A stretch of DNA of 38,019 nucleotides, from the IMG/VR virus record IMGVR_UViG_2077657019_000001, positions 1-38,019 of that record; one strand, 5' to 3'. This document shows positions 16,249 to 23,389 of the stretch, piece after piece; position 1 is the stretch's first letter, and every line of letters begins with the position of its first letter. The DNA is from a virus. The notes under the pieces are model-generated. The model was given only the letters and a program-made list of their open reading frames with translations, was not told the origin of the DNA and ran no database searches. The position numbers and the translations under genes were made by a program.

Positions 16249-18295
16249 GCTATCTGAATCCTACTTCTGCGCTCTCGCTTGGTTTTATGCGCTTTTTCAA
16301 GCTGATTGGGCCGTATTATGAAAGGATTTTCTTCTATAGGTTTTGCGTAAACAGGTGGTAATTCCCAGTCAACGGTATGTGCTCTCAACTGATAAATAGC
16401 CGCCCATCCATAATAGAATTGGTCAAATGCTTCGTTCGCCTTCTTGCCAGGTTTGGTCCAGCGGCCATCTACACCGCGGATTTCATATGTCAGCTCGTCA
16501 TAAAAGCTCTCAGGCAACCAGTCGGGGAAATAACAGTATTTCGCGCCCGGCTCATCTCGACCTATTGAGGAGTTATTGACGATATCTTTAAAGCGGTTGG
16601 AATTTAGTAGAAGCAAGGGGATATCACCCCGTGCTCTGGCTTTTCTATGCTTCTTCTTTGAGTTATCCGGGTAACTCACTCGAATATAATCAGACTCAAG
16701 CTTCTTACCGTCACCTTTTAGTAACCAAAACTTTTCATGCATTTTTAGCTTTTTTAGGCGGCGATAGTACTCGTAGGCATTATCCGTTACACCATCTTCA
16801 CCACCACTATCACAAAGCGTAATAGTTATAGGCATTCGCAAGTCAGGATGGTCTTCAATCTGATAAGACTGGTTAATTACGCGATCCGTAATCAGATCCC
16901 AATCTTCCGAATATTTTGCAGGGTCAACGCGCTTTTCTTGACCGTCTTCAACACGATTACTTTTCACGATTTCAAATCGATCAATAACCGTGTGTTGCAG
17001 GCCTTCCCCCCAACCTAAGACCATCACAGAGAAACGACTCTTCTTACCGTTTTGCACGTCTATCTGCGCCGTTAAGAAGCGAACCCATTTAGGAACTAAC
17101 AATTGCTCAAGGGGGACAACGCGTTCTTTCAGTTCTTCAGCTTTACCTTTCGCCTGAAGGCTCATCGGTGTATATGGCCTACCCTGATCCACATTGACCG
17201 TGGTTCTTAACTGCTTTTCACTGCCCGTTTTGTCATAGTCTCTTTTTGCGGATAGATGGAGATAAACCAACTCTTCCCACGTCTGAAAGTTTGCCGCTGG
17301 CCCTTCCATCCAGAAAGACGCTAAAGGCGAATCGATCATTTCACCGGTGATCTCACCATCGCGCGAAATCTCACAACCACCAGGAACCCAACGCGCCTTT
17401 TGTATCAGTTCAAACTTGTGTTGAGGCTTAATATCATTGGAGCCACAATGCGGACAAAACGCCGTTACGTTTCTTGCCGCCTTTCGAATATTGGTTTCAT
17501 TTTCATCAAACCTTAGATACTCAAACTTTGCAGGAAAAATTCACCACAATCAAGGCAAGCCCAATAGAGCTGCCTTCTGTCACCCGTATTGTATAGAGAC
17601 AAAATCCCGAGTGAGGCTGGCGCTTCGTGATGTTGAAGGTTCTTATCTCCATCTGGCATCACCTCATAACCGGGGCTGCTTTCACACACAGCCATTCCCA
17701 AACTCTGATACGTTTGGATACGTTTAAACGCCAAGCCCCAACCAGAACCTTCACCGCCTACATCAAGCGGCCATCGATCGTAATCTGTTAAGAAAACAAA
17801 ACGATAATCAGACGACGCTAGAATGGTTTTCGAAGGATGACCAATACGAAGATAATTACCCGCCTTAAAAATCTTTTCTGTCACGTTATTGTCGTGAGTG
17901 CGAGGGCTTAGACAGTCGGCGAGTATTGGGGAATTCTCCAACATGGGAGTAATTCGCTTCTTACCAAACTCTGCCGCTTTGACTTGCGACATCTGAGCGA
18001 CCAACATGTCGCTAGGGTCAACAGCCACCCCATAACCTACACCACCATCGATAAGTGCTTGGGTTTTACCTGATCGGGCTGGACCTACAAATATCAGCCC
18101 CTTCTTTTTCCGAGAAGAGATAATATCCATGGGCTCGACCATATAGGGCGCGGTTTCAATGTCCCAGTAATCCCAATTCCCTGATGGCGTTTTTGTCTTG
18201 ACGTACTGAGCGACGGCTTCCGATACTGCTAACCTAGTCGGTGGTTTAATTAAAAGCGCCGTGTCTCGTTTTAAACTATTTGCGGATGCATACAC
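16245..18295 (-). pseudogene. A: Phage terminase large subunit (lambda gpA-like), frameshifted
   Basis: This motor cuts and packages phage DNA. The N-terminal frame (18295-17513, 260 residues) holds Walker A GPARSGKT at 71-78 and a Walker B-like VFLTDYDRW near 167-175. It then runs through the zinc-ribbon start CLDCGEFF into a premature stop. Adding one T to the five-T run at 17535-17539 gives an unbroken reading into the C-terminal frame, with the second ribbon half FCPHCGS and then the nuclease domain (17339-16245, with VMVLGWGEGLQHTVIDRFEIV). The whole is about 680 residues, normal for gpA. It is either a sequencing indel or an inactivating mutation. A -1 ribosomal shift is unlikely because ATTTTTC is a poor slip site. 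Confidence 0.92.
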
Positions 18296-18774
18296 TATTC
18301 GAGATCACCACCGTTATTAACCACAGACAGATACATATTTTCTCTAATGCTATCGACTTGCTTTTGAACAATCTCAGCTTGATCCGCATTGAGACCCGCT
18401 TTTCGTTCCAATAAATCAGGTAGGCTGTCCAGTGGGTTTACAATTGCTTTTGCAAACTCGGCGTACCCTCTCGCCACTTCATCTGCAGGAACCAACTCAC
18501 CACAATTTATCTCAAAATTGACTCTGGCATTTTCAGAGTCAAACCAAGCTTTCCGTTCGCCCGGTGTCATCGTATCGGGATTAATAACACTTTCATTTAC
18601 GATCAGTTCAGAAATGATGGCCGGAGCTGCCACATTCATATGATAGTAAGCAGTATTTCCCTTCACTGTATGAGCAGATACCTCAGCTTTCCTCAATCGT
18701 TTCCTTACCGTGTCACGATGCAAACTAAACGCTTCTGCAAGCTCAGTAATATTAAAAACATATTTAGAACTCAT
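18295..18774 (-). CDS. Terminase small subunit-like, DUF1441 family
   Basis: This 159-residue DNA-binding protein is probably the packaging recognition subunit. The N-terminal helix-turn-helix (NITELAEAFSLHRDTVRKRLR) resembles the Nu1/DUF1441 family. A central MTPGERKAWFDSENARVNFE and a C-terminal helical region (EIVQKQVDSIRENMYLSV) follow. It overlaps the large subunit start by one base. No strong ribosome binding site precedes the ATG. The 180 bases upstream may hold the packaging site. Confidence 0.82.
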   Translation of the reverse strand: MSSKYVFNITELAEAFSLHRDTVRKRLRKAEVSAHTVKGNTAYYHMNVAAPAIISELIVNESVINPDTMTPGERKAWFDSENARVNFEINCGELVPADEVARGYAEFAKAIVNPLDSLPDLLERKAGLNADQAEIVQKQVDSIRENMYLSVVNNGGDLE

Positions 18775-18955
18775 AGTAGATTTTTAGGCAGCACCGTCAG
18801 TATGAAAGTCTTTTAATTCAGATAGTTAAGAAAGGTAGTGCTGACGATCCCTTTTTTTGCGAAAAATACGCAAAGAACGCAGGGACGGCTGCCGCCTCGC
18901 GTACATTCCAGAACGCCAGGGTCCCAGACCTTTTTGGAGCAAAAATGCACCAAAA
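18775..18955. other. Non-coding region upstream of terminase, candidate packaging (cos) site
   Basis: No gene fits here. The segment holds several short repeats: CAGCAC and CGTCAG at 18789-18800 reappear inverted as GTGCTGACG at 18838-18846, and TTGCG/CGCAA flank seven bases at 18857-18873. A GC-rich core follows at about 18884-18925. Repeats next to the small terminase gene are what a cos/terminase-binding region looks like in lambdoid phages. The cut site itself cannot be placed. Confidence 0.35.
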
Positions 18956-19123
18956 CTATGCATTCAATGCCTTTTTTACTTCCTCGACTAGCTTATCGTC
19001 GAGAGTATTCGTGGTCTTTTTTGTCAGGAATTCGGCCACATGTAGAAATACGGAAATTAACACCTTTTCCGTAACCAATTTAGTGAGTAATGTCTTCAAA
19101 ATAGCTAATAAAATTGTGCTCAT
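18956..19123 (-). CDS. Small 55-residue lysis-region protein, unknown
   Basis: This short gene starts with ATG at 19123, overlapping the lysozyme stop in an ATGA arrangement, with AAGGAG eight bases upstream. The protein begins MSTILLAILKTLLTKLVTEK and ends with LDDKLVEEVKKALNA. The first 30 residues are an amphipathic or hydrophobic helix, the rest is charged. Similar short proteins occur downstream of endolysin genes in other phages, but I cannot name a function. A spanin is unlikely because there is no signal peptide or lipobox. Confidence 0.72.
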   Translation of the reverse strand: MSTILLAILKTLLTKLVTEKVLISVFLHVAEFLTKKTTNTLDDKLVEEVKKALNA

Positions 19124-19638
19124 ACGTATTGCTCCTTATCGATTCCATATAACTCATACGGGAAGTGGTTAATGAACTCGTCAACAGTCCCCGCGCCTTT
19201 AAACGTGTTGTAATGATCTTTCCAGTATTCACCTAAAGCCTTGATATTATTGGCTTCTGGCAATGTTTGAGGTTTACGCCAGTAATGAACACGGCACATT
19301 GCGACCGCATACTTGAGGTTGGTAATTAACTCTGTGTCATCAGGAACACCACACACTTCAAACACATCGTCGGCTTCTGCTGAGAGCAATGCTCGTAGAT
19401 CTACCGTTAATCGCTTTGTATAACGTACGAAATTACGCCAAATATCGGCGTGTGTGGCGGGTTCCATCTGGATCAAACCCAGTGCGGGGCCTTTTCCGAG
19501 TTGCTTTAAGTACGTTCCACGCGACTCTTGAGCAATCGTCCCCATTACAAGCTGCTCCGCTGCTAGGCTGTACATTCCTAGGTTTGAAAGCGTTGGAACG
19601 ACCACAAGGTCACGTAACTGCGCAAGGTCTAAGCTCAT
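19120..19638 (-). CDS. Putative endolysin with lysozyme / transglycosylase-like fold
   Basis: This 172-residue protein probably degrades peptidoglycan for lysis. IAQESRGTYLKQLGKGPALG, then LIQMEPATHADIW, has the ordering of soluble lytic transglycosylases: a catalytic Glu in ES, then a GLIQ..P.T block. No signal peptide is visible, so export would need the holin encoded just upstream, whose gene overlaps this start. The assignment to a lysozyme superfamily is from motif order; substrate specificity is not known. Confidence 0.72.
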   Translation of the reverse strand: MSLDLAQLRDLVVVPTLSNLGMYSLAAEQLVMGTIAQESRGTYLKQLGKGPALGLIQMEPATHADIWRNFVRYTKRLTVDLRALLSAEADDVFEVCGVPDDTELITNLKYAVAMCRVHYWRKPQTLPEANNIKALGEYWKDHYNTFKGAGTVDEFINHFPYELYGIDKEQYV

Positions 19639-19928
19639 GAGAGGCCTCGTTTAAAACGGTTAATAAATAGTTTGATTGCTTCGTCGCCCATCAGACCTGC
19701 GACACCTGCCATAAAGCCAGTAAGTGGGCCTCCCATATTCATGGAAGTACATAAAAAATACGTCAACATCCCTAAGAAACCACCTGTAAACACGGCGATA
19801 AGCATATGAATTAATGAGAATTTTTTAGCTTTATGCTGAAAATCACGGAGGTATTTCACAGCGCCACCCAGCACACCGACCACCACAAATACTGCCGTTT
19901 GAAGAAGCTCATCCGGTAGGTACTTCAT
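19635..19928 (-). CDS. Phage holin (superfamily III / LydA-like)
   Basis: This 97-residue membrane protein has three hydrophobic segments: LLQTAVFVVVGVLGGAVKYL, HMLIAVFTGGFLGMLTYFLC, and GPLTGFMAGVAGLMGDEAIKLF. Its end is basic (INRFKRGLS). Holins of this type open the inner membrane for the endolysin encoded next. I use the ATG at 19928 because the longer GTG-initiated frame (from 20045) would translate straight through two terminator hairpins. The ribosome binding site is weak. The overlap with the lysozyme gene is four bases. Confidence 0.82.
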   Translation of the reverse strand: MKYLPDELLQTAVFVVVGVLGGAVKYLRDFQHKAKKFSLIHMLIAVFTGGFLGMLTYFLCTSMNMGGPLTGFMAGVAGLMGDEAIKLFINRFKRGLS

Positions 19929-19950
19929 ACAGTGCGTCCAGTCCAGAAAC

Positions 19951-20009
19951 GAAAAAGCCCCGCAATTCGCGAGGCTAGAAATGAAAAAGCCCAACACATT
20001 GGCTGGGCT
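19951..20009 (-). terminator. Two tandem rho-independent terminators upstream of holin
   Basis: Minus-strand AAGCCCAGCCAATGTGTTGGGCTTTTTC (about 19983-20009) and GCCTCGCGAATTGCGGGGCTTTTTC (about 19951-19975) are both good hairpins with T-runs. They sit between the upstream minus-strand region and the late operon. The late genes therefore either start transcription after them or need antitermination. Confidence 0.72.
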
Positions 20010-20254
20010 TAAATGATTTGCGTGCCGCTCAGATACAATCTTCACAGCTTGAGGAAACTTTAACGTCTAATTCCCGAGGTCGCAAGCGTTACGCGCGAGA
20101 TTTTAAAATGTCGTTCTCTTCTTATGAAAGCGACATTTTGTATATAAAGCCTTGTGTTTATTGGGCTAGAGCAAAGCGGTTTCACAACTCAATGGCGGCA
20201 TGTTGGCGGCAAAACACATATCTTTTTTGATGGATATGTTTAGTTTAGGCATAA
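20010..20254. other. Gene-free region with inverted repeat, late-control candidate
   Basis: I find no supportable gene. AAAATGTCG (20105-20113) is repeated as CGACATTTT (20131-20139), a perfect nine-base inverted repeat with a 17-base spacer. Minus-strand TTTATATAC next to it could be a promoter -10. The region is upstream of the holin, lysozyme and terminase genes, so it is the natural place for late gene control. The spacing does not match the P2 Ogr site TGT-N12-ACA. Confidence 0.4.
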
Positions 20255-20277
20255 AAAAACCACCCGAAGGTGGTCTA
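20255..20277 (-). terminator. Rho-independent terminator of the zinc-ribbon gene
   Basis: Minus-strand ACCACC TTCG GGTGGT with a UUCG-type tetraloop is followed by seven Ts. It lies 16 bases after the stop of the small membrane protein gene. Confidence 0.82.
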
Positions 20278-20292
20278 GATTTTACTAATACT

Positions 20293-20553
20293 TCAATGAT
20301 ACCCTTTTCCGAAACATACCATACAAGCCTCTTCACGCCGCTTTTGAACCATCCTTGCCCCTGATAAGTTATTTTCAGGCTCTGTATATGTTTTCCAAAC
20401 CTTCCCAGTACCAGCACAATTCATACACGCAATCGGCTTTTTTTGAGCGCTGCCAGAATTTTTTGAATGGGTACTGTTAGATTTCGCTGACCCTGAATTA
20501 GTTAAAGCATTAATAATTACAACGACTACAATAAAAACGATTATTAATTCCAT
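20293..20553 (-). CDS. Small membrane-anchored protein with DnaJ-type zinc ribbon
   Basis: This 86-residue protein has an N-terminal membrane helix (ELIIVFIVVVVIINALTNSG), a serine- and asparagine-rich linker, and two CxxCxGxG repeats: CMNCAGTG and CMVCFGKG. These are the DnaJ zinc-finger elements, and one pair is enough for one zinc site. The start is the ATG at 20553, with GGAGG seven bases upstream; a longer frame to 20619 lacks such a site. It has its own promoter and terminator, so it is an independent unit, perhaps a lysogeny-expressed moron. No J domain is present. Partner and role are unknown. Confidence 0.72.
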   Translation of the reverse strand: MELIIVFIVVVVIINALTNSGSAKSNSTHSKNSGSAQKKPIACMNCAGTGKVWKTYTEPENNLSGARMVQKRREEACMVCFGKGYH

Positions 20554-20587
20554 CTGAATCCCTCCGCAAATAAAAAAGAAAACGATC

Positions 20588-20623
20588 AAACCGCAATTTA
20601 AGATTAGACTAAAAATCACTCAA
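20588..20623 (-). promoter_or_regulatory. Putative promoter for the zinc-ribbon gene
   Basis: Minus-strand TTGAGT (20618-20623), a 17-base spacer, and TAAATT (20595-20600) form a plausible sigma-70 promoter 40-60 bases upstream of the ATG at 20553. It lies just after the umuC stop. Confidence 0.45.
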
Positions 20624-20665
20624 CATCTTACGATTAGCAGCGACATTTAGAAAAATTTCACCCCC

Positions 20666-21937
20666 TCACCTCACCCTAGGCAAGTCCTCCCACCTAGTCG
20701 TATAAGCCGGTGATAGATGGTCGCGTTTCATTGACCATTGTGGTGTCGTGCCTTGGGCGGCGAAGAAGACGTTACCAAGGCCGCTGTGGTTGATTCGGTC
20801 AACCACTTCCATTAGATGTTTTGCATTGTCGCGTTGAGCGTTAGATCGAAATAAATCAGCCTGAAAGGTGCCGTGTTCGTAAAAGTCGCTAAGCATTACG
20901 CCTGCTTTTGCGTAACGAAACCCCGCTTTGAAAATTCGCCGAAAGAGAACATCGGTGGCTTCTAGCAGGTCTCTCGTATCGTCCGTCGGGTTTGGAAGTT
21001 CAACGCTTAACGAATTGGAATATCGAGGATCATTCGGGTTAAACACACCTGTCCGAATAAACACCTGTACCACTCTTGCGAGCCGCTTCTCCCCTCTTAG
21101 CTTTTCCGCCGCGCGGGTCGTGTATTTGGCAATGGCTTCTCGTAGCTCGGCTTTATCCGTTATTCGGTTCCCAAACGAGCGACTGCATACAATCTGCTTT
21201 TTAGTGGGGGCCACGCTTTCAAGCTCAAGACACGACACGCCATTCAATTCACGGATCGTGCGCTCCAACACAACGGAGAACTCACTTCGTAAAGATTTAG
21301 GGTCGCTGTCTGCGAGATCCAACGCAGTGTAAATGCCTAGCGCTCTCAACTTCTCAGAGATTCGACGACCGACACCCCACACGTCTCCAACCTCCACCAA
21401 TGCCATGAGTTTTCTTTGTCGCTCTGCATTCATTAAATCCACCACGCCACCCGTCGCGGTGTACTTTTTGGCGGCATGGTTAGCAAGCTTGGCAAGTGTT
21501 TTAGTGGGCGCAATGCCGATACCAACCGTAATGCCTGTCCATGTATCAATCTTATGTTTTACACGACGAGCAAAGGCTTCGTAATCTATCGCGGTTTCAA
21601 TGCCTGATAAATCCATAAACGCCTCATCAATCGAATACACCTCAACGCGGGGCGCCTCCTCTTCTAATAGCGTCATTACCCTATTTGATAGATCCGCATA
21701 AAGCGCATAATTCGACGAGAAACAGACAATACCGTGCTTTTCGATCTCGTCTCGAATCTTAAAGACGGGCACGCCCATTTTAATACCGAGCGCTTTTACC
21801 TCTTTTGAGCGCGCGACAATGCAGCCGTCATTATTCGACAACACCGCAACGGGTTTGTATTTTAGATCTGGGCGGAACAGCTTTTCACAGCTTGCATAGA
21901 AGTTATTGCAATCAACCAACGCAAAGACCGTACTCAT
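20666..21937 (-). CDS. umuC: Error-prone DNA polymerase V subunit UmuC
   Basis: This Y-family translesion polymerase bypasses DNA lesions together with processed UmuD and RecA. The N-terminus [20 protein letters not shown] carries the first catalytic Asp (residue 9). [13 protein letters not shown] (SIDE at 102-105) holds the others. [20 protein letters not shown] and [12 protein letters not shown] are the finger and thumb motifs. The 423-residue length matches E. coli UmuC (422). It overlaps umuD by four bases. The pair lies between phage late and early genes and is therefore phage-borne cargo. Confidence 0.96.
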   Translation of the reverse strand: MSTVFALVDCNNFYASCEKLFRPDLKYKPVAVLSNNDGCIVARSKEVKALGIKMGVPVFKIRDEIEKHGIVCFSSNYALYADLSNRVMTLLEEEAPRVEVYSIDEAFMDLSGIETAIDYEAFARRVKHKIDTWTGITVGIGIAPTKTLAKLANHAAKKYTATGGVVDLMNAERQRKLMALVEVGDVWGVGRRISEKLRALGIYTALDLADSDPKSLRSEFSVVLERTIRELNGVSCLELESVAPTKKQIVCSRSFGNRITDKAELREAIAKYTTRAAEKLRGEKRLARVVQVFIRTGVFNPNDPRYSNSLSVELPNPTDDTRDLLEATDVLFRRIFKAGFRYAKAGVMLSDFYEHGTFQADLFRSNAQRDNAKHLMEVVDRINHSGLGNVFFAAQGTTPQWSMKRDHLSPAYTTRWEDLPRVR

Positions 21938-22377
21938 CGTTCTATCTTACGCACGACACCAGTGACAACACCAAACACCTCTAAACCGCTTTCTTCCGAG
22001 ATAGGGATAACAGGGTACGCTTTATTACGTGGTCGCAACGCGACAGCAGGCATTAACTCCAATACCTTAACAGTCATTTCCCCATGCACACACGCAATAA
22101 CGATGTCGCCATGTTTAGACGTTAGCGAGCGATCGACCACCAGAACATCCCCGCAATGAATCCCCGCTTCTATCATCGAATCCCCCTGAGCACGTACAAA
22201 AAACGTTGCACTGGGGTGTTGAATGCACAGCTCGTTTAAATCAAGCGTACGCTCAACAAAATCCTGCGCTGGAGACGGAAACCCGGCAGACACAGACTCG
22301 ACATAAAGCGGGATCTGCATCTTGTTCGAAGACAAAAAAGCCGACGATTCCGCCGACCCAAGGTAAGTCACACGCAT
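21934..22377 (-). CDS. umuD: SOS mutagenesis protein UmuD (S24 family)
   Basis: UmuD cleaves itself on RecA filaments and then supports UmuC. With the start at 22377, the product is 147 residues. The cleavage site is Ala31-Gly32 in SVSAGFPSP, Ser67 in QGDSM is the nucleophile, and Lys104 in MTVKVLEL is the general base. An ATG at 22389 also exists, but it lies one base from the LexA box and has no room for a ribosome binding site. The segment beginning MRVTYLGS matches longer UmuD proteins. It is controlled by the SOS promoter upstream and is coupled to umuC. Confidence 0.94.
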   Translation of the reverse strand: MRVTYLGSAESSAFLSSNKMQIPLYVESVSAGFPSPAQDFVERTLDLNELCIQHPSATFFVRAQGDSMIEAGIHCGDVLVVDRSLTSKHGDIVIACVHGEMTVKVLELMPAVALRPRNKAYPVIPISEESGLEVFGVVTGVVRKIER

Positions 22378-22390
22378 AGCAAGCACCATA

Positions 22391-22436
22391 TACTGTATAT
22401 TTATACAGTATAGCGATAACTATCACATTCGCTCAA
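22391..22436 (-). promoter_or_regulatory. SOS promoter with LexA box for umuDC
   Basis: TACTGTATATTTATACAGTA (22391-22410) is a near-perfect LexA box with the CTG-N10-CAG core. On the minus strand TTGAGC (22431-22436), an 18-base spacer and TATACT (22407-22412) form the promoter, so LexA would cover the -10 region and the start site. This makes umuDC damage-inducible. Confidence 0.92.
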
Positions 22437-22448
22437 GAAAAAGTTGTG

Positions 22449-23024
22449 TTATATCCCATCACCAAAACCCCGTCCTGTTGCGGTTTTCACACGTTCGATG
22501 GTTTGGTCGACCCATGCGGGGTTGGTTTGGATTCTGGCGAGTTGTTGTTGGTAGTTTCGGATGGTTTGGATCATGGCCATGATGTCGGTGGCGGAGACGA
22601 CGGCGATGCTTTCGGTAATGCCTAAAGATTTGGCAACGTCGTTAATGAGTTTGAGTTTTTCGTCGTCTTGGATTGGGGCGGGTAAGCTTTGTTGAATGGG
22701 TTCTGGCGGTTGTTCTGTTTGGGCTTGATCGAAGGCGCGAATTACTTCTAGATTGAACTTCGGGCTGATCCACATGGCGTAAGCATAAACCAGTTCTTTG
22801 CAGACCCAAGTGCCACCGCTTCTACCCTGATTTTTATTTACCGCTAAACTATGCGAATTAGCATAGTTATCAATTTCAGCTATTAATTCTTTTGTTTGTT
22901 GGTTTCTTAGGAACTGAGCGGGTAAATGGCGCGATTCTGAGCCAGACGCTTTATGAAGATCATTAAGGGAATACAATCCGTCGAGTGTGCGGATGTCTTT
23001 TGAAGCAATCATTAAGTGAGCCAT
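22449..23024 (-). CDS. KilA-N domain protein, candidate antirepressor under C4 RNA control
   Basis: This 191-residue protein has an N-terminal KilA-N DNA-binding domain: DGLYSLNDLHKASG, then RHLPAQFLRNQQTKELI, GGTWVCKELVYAYAMWISPKF, and FNLEVIRAFD. A glutamine- and proline-rich linker and a helical C-terminus follow. Such domains are frequent in phage antirepressors. I prefer the second of two adjacent ATGs (23024) because GGAGG then lies six bases away. That ribosome binding site is complementary to a segment of the C4-like RNA encoded just upstream. Its start faces away from umuDC, which lies downstream on the same strand behind its own promoter. Confidence 0.85.
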   Translation of the reverse strand: MAHLMIASKDIRTLDGLYSLNDLHKASGSESRHLPAQFLRNQQTKELIAEIDNYANSHSLAVNKNQGRSGGTWVCKELVYAYAMWISPKFNLEVIRAFDQAQTEQPPEPIQQSLPAPIQDDEKLKLINDVAKSLGITESIAVVSATDIMAMIQTIRNYQQQLARIQTNPAWVDQTIERVKTATGRGFGDGI

Positions 23025-23032
23025 CATTGGCC

Positions 23033-23073
23033 TCCTACGGTCGAAGTTTGACCACCCTAAAGAGGTACTAATC
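23033..23073 (-). promoter_or_regulatory. C4 RNA target sites in the KilA-N leader (a2 and b2)
   Basis: On the minus strand, GATTAGTACC (23073-23064, a2) contains TTAGTAC, complementary to GTACTAA inside C4 copy 1. CCGTAGGA (23040-23033, b2) overlaps the Shine-Dalgarno of the KilA-N gene and is complementary to TCCTACGG in the C4 copy. Two separate antisense matches in the known a/b order of P1 C4 argue strongly for a working switch. Confidence 0.78.
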
Positions 23074-23081
23074 TCTATTAA

Positions 23082-23158
23082 GGTGGTGGATCTAAATCAG
23101 GTTAGTACTACCGCCCGTAGGAACGGCCTAGCCGAAGCTAGCCCAAAATAGACCCACC
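23082..23158 (-). ncRNA. c4: C4-type antisense RNA, copy 1
   Basis: The 77-base minus-strand element is closed by GGTGGGTCT pairing with AGATCCACC. It holds a CTAGC-UUCG-GCTAG hairpin and a CCGT/ACGG stem with TCCT in its loop, and the antisense segments b' (TCCTACGG, 23122-23115) and a' (GTACTAA, 23108-23102). In phages P1, P7 and N15, C4 RNA of similar size blocks translation of the antirepressor operon that follows it on the same transcript. Here the following gene encodes a KilA-N protein and both antisense segments match its leader. Identity rests on structure, matches and context; a covariance-model search would settle it. Confidence 0.8.
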
Positions 23159-23180
23159 ATAACAGGCGGATTTCGGCCAC

Positions 23181-23201
23181 AAAAAAACACGCGGTGCGTG
23201 T
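23181..23201 (-). terminator. Terminator hairpin in leader of C4 copy 1
   Basis: Minus-strand ACACGC ACC GCGTGT is followed by seven Ts and lies between the promoter and the C4 core. Outer CGGCC and GGCCG segments can extend the fold. It may limit or pause transcription into the C4-KilA-N unit. Confidence 0.75.
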
Positions 23202-23263
23202 CTTAGGCCGCTACGGTTAAACGGGGTACTAATCCCGACACTGGATTTTGCCAGTGCAGGGTA

Positions 23264-23294
23264 ATGTTAGTATTAGCTTGAATGCATTTCAAGC
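23264..23294 (-). promoter_or_regulatory. Putative promoter and operator of C4 copy 1 / KilA-N unit
   Basis: Minus-strand TTGAAA (23287-23292), a 17-base spacer and TAACAT (23264-23269) form a promoter whose start would fall at the beginning of the conserved leader. GCTTGAA and TTCAAGC (23276-23294) make a seven-base inverted repeat across the -35 region, a likely repressor site. Copy 2 has the same promoter spacing but lacks this palindrome. Confidence 0.55.
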
Positions 23295-23389
23295 ATTAAG
23301 CCCTTTAATTTAATAAGTGCTATATTAAACGCCATAAAATTTAATACGACGATTACAATGCAAAAACAGTCAGAAAAGGTGTGAAAAGT

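Larger units (their letters stand above)
23064..23266 (-). repeat. C4 module direct repeat, copy 1
   Basis: This copy contains, in transcript order, the -10 region, a CACTGG/CCAGTG hairpin (23239-23256), an a1 hairpin CGGGATTAGTACCCCG (23237-23222), a terminator hairpin, the C4 core, and the a2 target. The same order recurs at 24028-24233, about 965 bases away, in the same orientation. Identity is high in the leader and in the C4 stems, and low in the antisense and target segments. Confidence 0.88.

Noticed and set aside
17513-17560. Programmed frameshift in the terminase gene
   Set aside because: The local codons GAA TTT TTC give ATTTTTC, not a good slippery heptamer, and gpA-type terminases are not known to use frameshifting. 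A lost base explains the data better.
18838-19172. Plus-strand frames opposite the lysis and terminase genes
   Set aside because: No ribosome sites, low-quality protein sequence, and a better supported minus-strand gene at 18956-19123 covers part of the region.
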